Positions 39,600-41,289 of a DNA stretch of 41,289 nt are shown in pieces. The position numbers and the translations under genes are program-made. Numbering within the stretch: the first letter of the stretch is position 1; the number at the start of each line of letters is the position of its first letter. This DNA comes from an uncultured Eubacteriales bacterium (GTDB taxonomy: Bacteria; Bacillota; Clostridia; Christensenellales; Aristaeellaceae): NCBI GenBank assembly GCA_900315675.1, contig OMZY01000021.1, forward strand, positions 1-41,289, read 5' to 3'. The notes beneath the pieces are model-generated. The model was given only the letters and a program-made list of their open reading frames with translations, was not told the origin of the DNA and did no database searches.

Positions 39600-39737
39600 A
39601 TGAATGAAGAGGTGAAAGAGACACAAGAATCATGGGAAGAGTCCCATCCTTGGCTTTCGAAGCTGACGCAGCAGGATGAAGATGATTCCCTTGATGAAGT
39701 TATCCGATATACGCTAGACGAGTTAAGGTTTGCATAA
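39600..39737 (+). CDS. acidic 45-aa small protein
   Basis: Begins MNEEVKETQESWEESHPWLS and ends LDELRFA; AGAGGTGA is upstream. No family known. It sits just before the HU promoter. Confidence 0.5.
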   Translation: MNEEVKETQESWEESHPWLSKLTQQDEDDSLDEVIRYTLDELRFA

Positions 39738-39759
39738 GTACTAGACAGCGTGCTATAAT
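39730..39759 (+). promoter_or_regulatory. promoter of the HU gene
   Basis: TTGCAT (39730-39735) and a perfect TATAAT (39754-39759), spacing 18; 42 nt leader to the HU start. Confidence 0.6.
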
Positions 39760-39801
39760 TCCTTGTAATTCAAAGCCCGCAGGGCAGAAAGGAAGTATCT
39801 C

Positions 39802-40071
39802 ATGAACAAAGGTGAACTGATCGCGAAAATTGCAGAAGCTGGACTGTCCAAGAAGGACGCAGGCATCGCTCTGGATGCTGCTATCGCTGCCATCGGCGAT
39901 GCTCTGGCCAAGGGTGAACCCGTACAGCTGATTGGCTTTGGTACTTTCAGCGTGAAGGAACGCGCCGCCCGTGAAGGACGCAATCCCCGGACGGGTGAAG
40001 TGGTAAAGATTAAGGCCGCCAAGGCTCCTGCTTTCAAAGCGGGCAAGGCGCTGAAGGATAAGGTGAACTGA
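39802..40071 (+). CDS. hup: DNA-binding protein HU
   Basis: 89 aa, full length, with the HU signature [21 protein letters not shown] (residues about 46-66; longer than quoted pieces elsewhere, key residues are the RNPRTG arm). Histone-like dimer bending DNA. Probably chromosomal. Confidence 0.95.
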   Translation: MNKGELIAKIAEAGLSKKDAGIALDAAIAAIGDALAKGEPVQLIGFGTFSVKERAAREGRNPRTGEVVKIKAAKAPAFKAGKALKDKVN

Positions 40072-40073
40072 GA

Positions 40074-40385
40074 ATGTTGATTGTCACGACTGAACACGTC
40101 TCCGGCAAAGAGATAGAGATGCTTGGTCTTGTGAAAGGCAGCACCATTCAGACCGTGAATGCTTTTAAGGATATCGGCGCAGGACTGAAAACGCTGATCG
40201 GCGGCGAACTGACCAAGTACAATGAGATGATGGATAAGGCACGGAAGATCGCCACAGATCGGATGATTGCAGAAGCAGAACAGCTTGGTGCAGACGCCAT
40301 TGTTTGTTTCCGCTATTCTACTTCATCCATCATGCAGAGTGCAGCTGAAATTATGGCCTATGGCACAGCTGTCAAATTCAAGTAA
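40074..40385 (+). CDS. YbjQ/UPF0145 (DUF74) family protein
   Basis: 103 aa: MLIVTTEHVSGKEIEMLGLV and GADAIVCFRYSTSSIM are the family signatures. Pentameric heavy-metal-binding-domain family; role unclear. It follows HU by 2 nt, so they are probably in one transcript. Confidence 0.9.
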   Translation: MLIVTTEHVSGKEIEMLGLVKGSTIQTVNAFKDIGAGLKTLIGGELTKYNEMMDKARKIATDRMIAEAEQLGADAIVCFRYSTSSIMQSAAEIMAYGTAVKFK

Positions 40386-40401
40386 TCCGGAGGCATAGGT
40401 A

Positions 40402-40857
40402 ATGAACATCAAGGAATTGCGTACCAAAGAAGGACTGTCCCAATCCGCACTGGCAAAGAAGCTCGGAATCGCCACGTCTGCCATCGGTCATATGGAAAAC
40501 GGAAGGATGAAGGTCAGCGCTAAGATTGCTGCCAAGGTGAAGGAAGAGTTCGGTGTTGATGTCGCTGATGCCGTTACTGCGGAGAAGATCGAAGTAAAAA
40601 AGACTGCAGCCAAAGCAACCCGGAAGGCCAAGGAAACAGTCAAGGCAGTAGAGACCAAAGTGGAGAAGAAAGTCAGCAAGGCGAAGGCGGCAAAGCTGGA
40701 AATCATCGTTCAGTCTCCCATGGGCGGGAACATCACCGCTGAGGAGATCGCCGCGAAGGTTCCCGCTGGGGCTGAATCCGTATTCGTTCGGGTTGATCAG
40801 AATAAGCTATGGTGGATTAAAGGCGAAGAGACCGGATCTGTTGATATTTGGGAATAA
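40402..40857 (+). CDS. HTH (Xre) protein with Lys/Ala linker and DUF6465-like C-terminus
   Basis: 151 aa. Residues 1-55 are an Xre helix-turn-helix (EGLSQSALAKKLGIATSAIG). A Lys/Ala/Thr-rich histone-like linker follows, then a C-terminal DUF6465-like domain (EIIVQSPMGGNITAEEIAA). Composition suggests nucleoid association, fitting the HU neighbour; this is inference. Confidence 0.82.
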   Translation: MNIKELRTKEGLSQSALAKKLGIATSAIGHMENGRMKVSAKIAAKVKEEFGVDVADAVTAEKIEVKKTAAKATRKAKETVKAVETKVEKKVSKAKAAKLEIIVQSPMGGNITAEEIAAKVPAGAESVFVRVDQNKLWWIKGEETGSVDIWE

Positions 40858-40871
40858 TACAATTCCTCATT

Positions 40872-40905
40872 TCTGGAGCAGGTTGTGATCTGCTCCAGAT
40901 TTACT
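40872..40905 (+). terminator. hairpin terminator after the HTH/DUF6465 gene
   Basis: TCTGGAGCAG (40872-40881) pairs perfectly with CTGCTCCAGA (40890-40899); a T-rich but interrupted tract follows. Confidence 0.6.
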
Positions 40906-40984
40906 ATTTTCGGGGAACTTTCCATAGACTCCTGACGTCATATATTGTGACCGGAGAAACGGCTGACAGGAGATGATGACAACG

Positions 40985-41289
40985 ATGCTGAAAAAGGTAG
41001 TCGGTCTGTTGATGGGGATTCTGCTGCTGATGGTTTCCGTTTCTTTTGCAGAGGAGACCCCGGCATCGATACAGTCCATGACGGAATTGGGTGAAATACA
41101 GAAAAAGCTGGATCAGGGCATTACCATTGGGAAGGTCTACTACACCGATGGTTATGGCTTCTCCACCAGTGAATTCACCACGGATGATCCAGATGAGATT
41201 GCTCAGTTGTGGAACGCAGTCAACGCAATCCGGGTTGGTGAAAAGGTGAACGAGTCCATCACGGACTGGTACCCCCAAATTGTTTTCTG
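40985..41289 (+). CDS. secreted hypothetical protein, 5' part
   Basis: Runs off the window. MLKKVVGLLMGILLLMVSVS followed by FAEE is a signal peptide with an AxA-like cleavage site. The mature part begins acidic (ETPASIQSMTELGEIQ). AGGAG lies 12 nt upstream of the chosen ATG; two in-frame ATGs at 40973 and 40976 are too close to it. Resembles extracellular proteins of Clostridia by pattern only. Confidence 0.65.
   Translation, partial: MLKKVVGLLMGILLLMVSVSFAEETPASIQSMTELGEIQKKLDQGITIGKVYYTDGYGFSTSEFTTDDPDEIAQLWNAVNAIRVGEKVNESITDWYPQIVF

Overview
The window is most of a temperate, HK97-like siphophage genome (about 1 to 27.5 kb, read on the minus strand) followed by an accessory block of small plus-strand genes (27.6 to about 39.5 kb) and then what looks like chromosome (39.8 kb to the end). 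Strong AGGAGG ribosome binding sites, TATAAT promoters, an HU protein, a helix-turn-helix/DUF6465-like protein and a Lys-rich signal peptide point to a mid-GC Clostridia-type Bacillota. A gut or rumen habitat is only a guess. No rRNA, tRNA, CRISPR array or integrase was seen.

Phage genes, in transcription order (right to left): a LexA-type self-cleaving repressor with its own promoter and palindromic operator; a small Cys-motif protein; an untranslated stretch of about 590 nt full of hairpins; a sigma-region-4 protein; a replication and recombination block (Gp157-like, Sak4-like RecA ATPase, DUF669-like, DEAD/DEAH helicase, primase-ATPase, RusA resolvase); small genes and a DUF1492/ArpU-like regulator; a phage-borne S-adenosylmethionine synthetase with an ICE 'virulence'-type protein and a zinc-ribbon protein; then ParB-methyltransferase, terminases, HNH, portal, ClpP-type protease, capsid, head-tail connectors, major tail protein and a frameshifted tail assembly chaperone. 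The tape measure gene starts at the left edge. Lysis, baseplate and integrase genes lie outside.

Two pieces break this layout. At the left edge a plus-strand 81-aa ORF carries its own promoter and terminator, the textbook shape of a moron. At 10.4 to 14.4 kb a very GC-rich plus-strand island carries an amidoligase, five small unknown proteins and a gamma-glutamylcyclotransferase-like protein. It is bounded by GC-rich palindromic repeats and a terminator and has repeated intergenic hairpin modules. This is the best candidate here for a poorly described peptide-ligation system.

The accessory block opens with a low-GC restriction-modification-like cassette: two large N6-adenine-type methyltransferases in tandem and a convergent PLD-family (NgoFVII-like) nuclease. 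Then come a secreted gluzincin-like metallopeptidase, an FtsK-gamma-like winged helix without a motor, a SLOG/sigma-region-4/unknown fusion, a ClpX-zinc-finger protein, an acylphosphatase, a Nudix hydrolase, an acetyltransferase and a lone HsdR-N-like nuclease domain.

The strongest unexplained signal is RNA-like. Within 25.6 to 26.2 kb two tandem units of about 125 nt share a 44-nt box followed by a 14 to 15-bp stem. Between the copies the stem shows compensatory base changes, and it pairs fully only when read on the minus strand. Several phage genes also have hairpins that abut or bury their ribosome binding sites.
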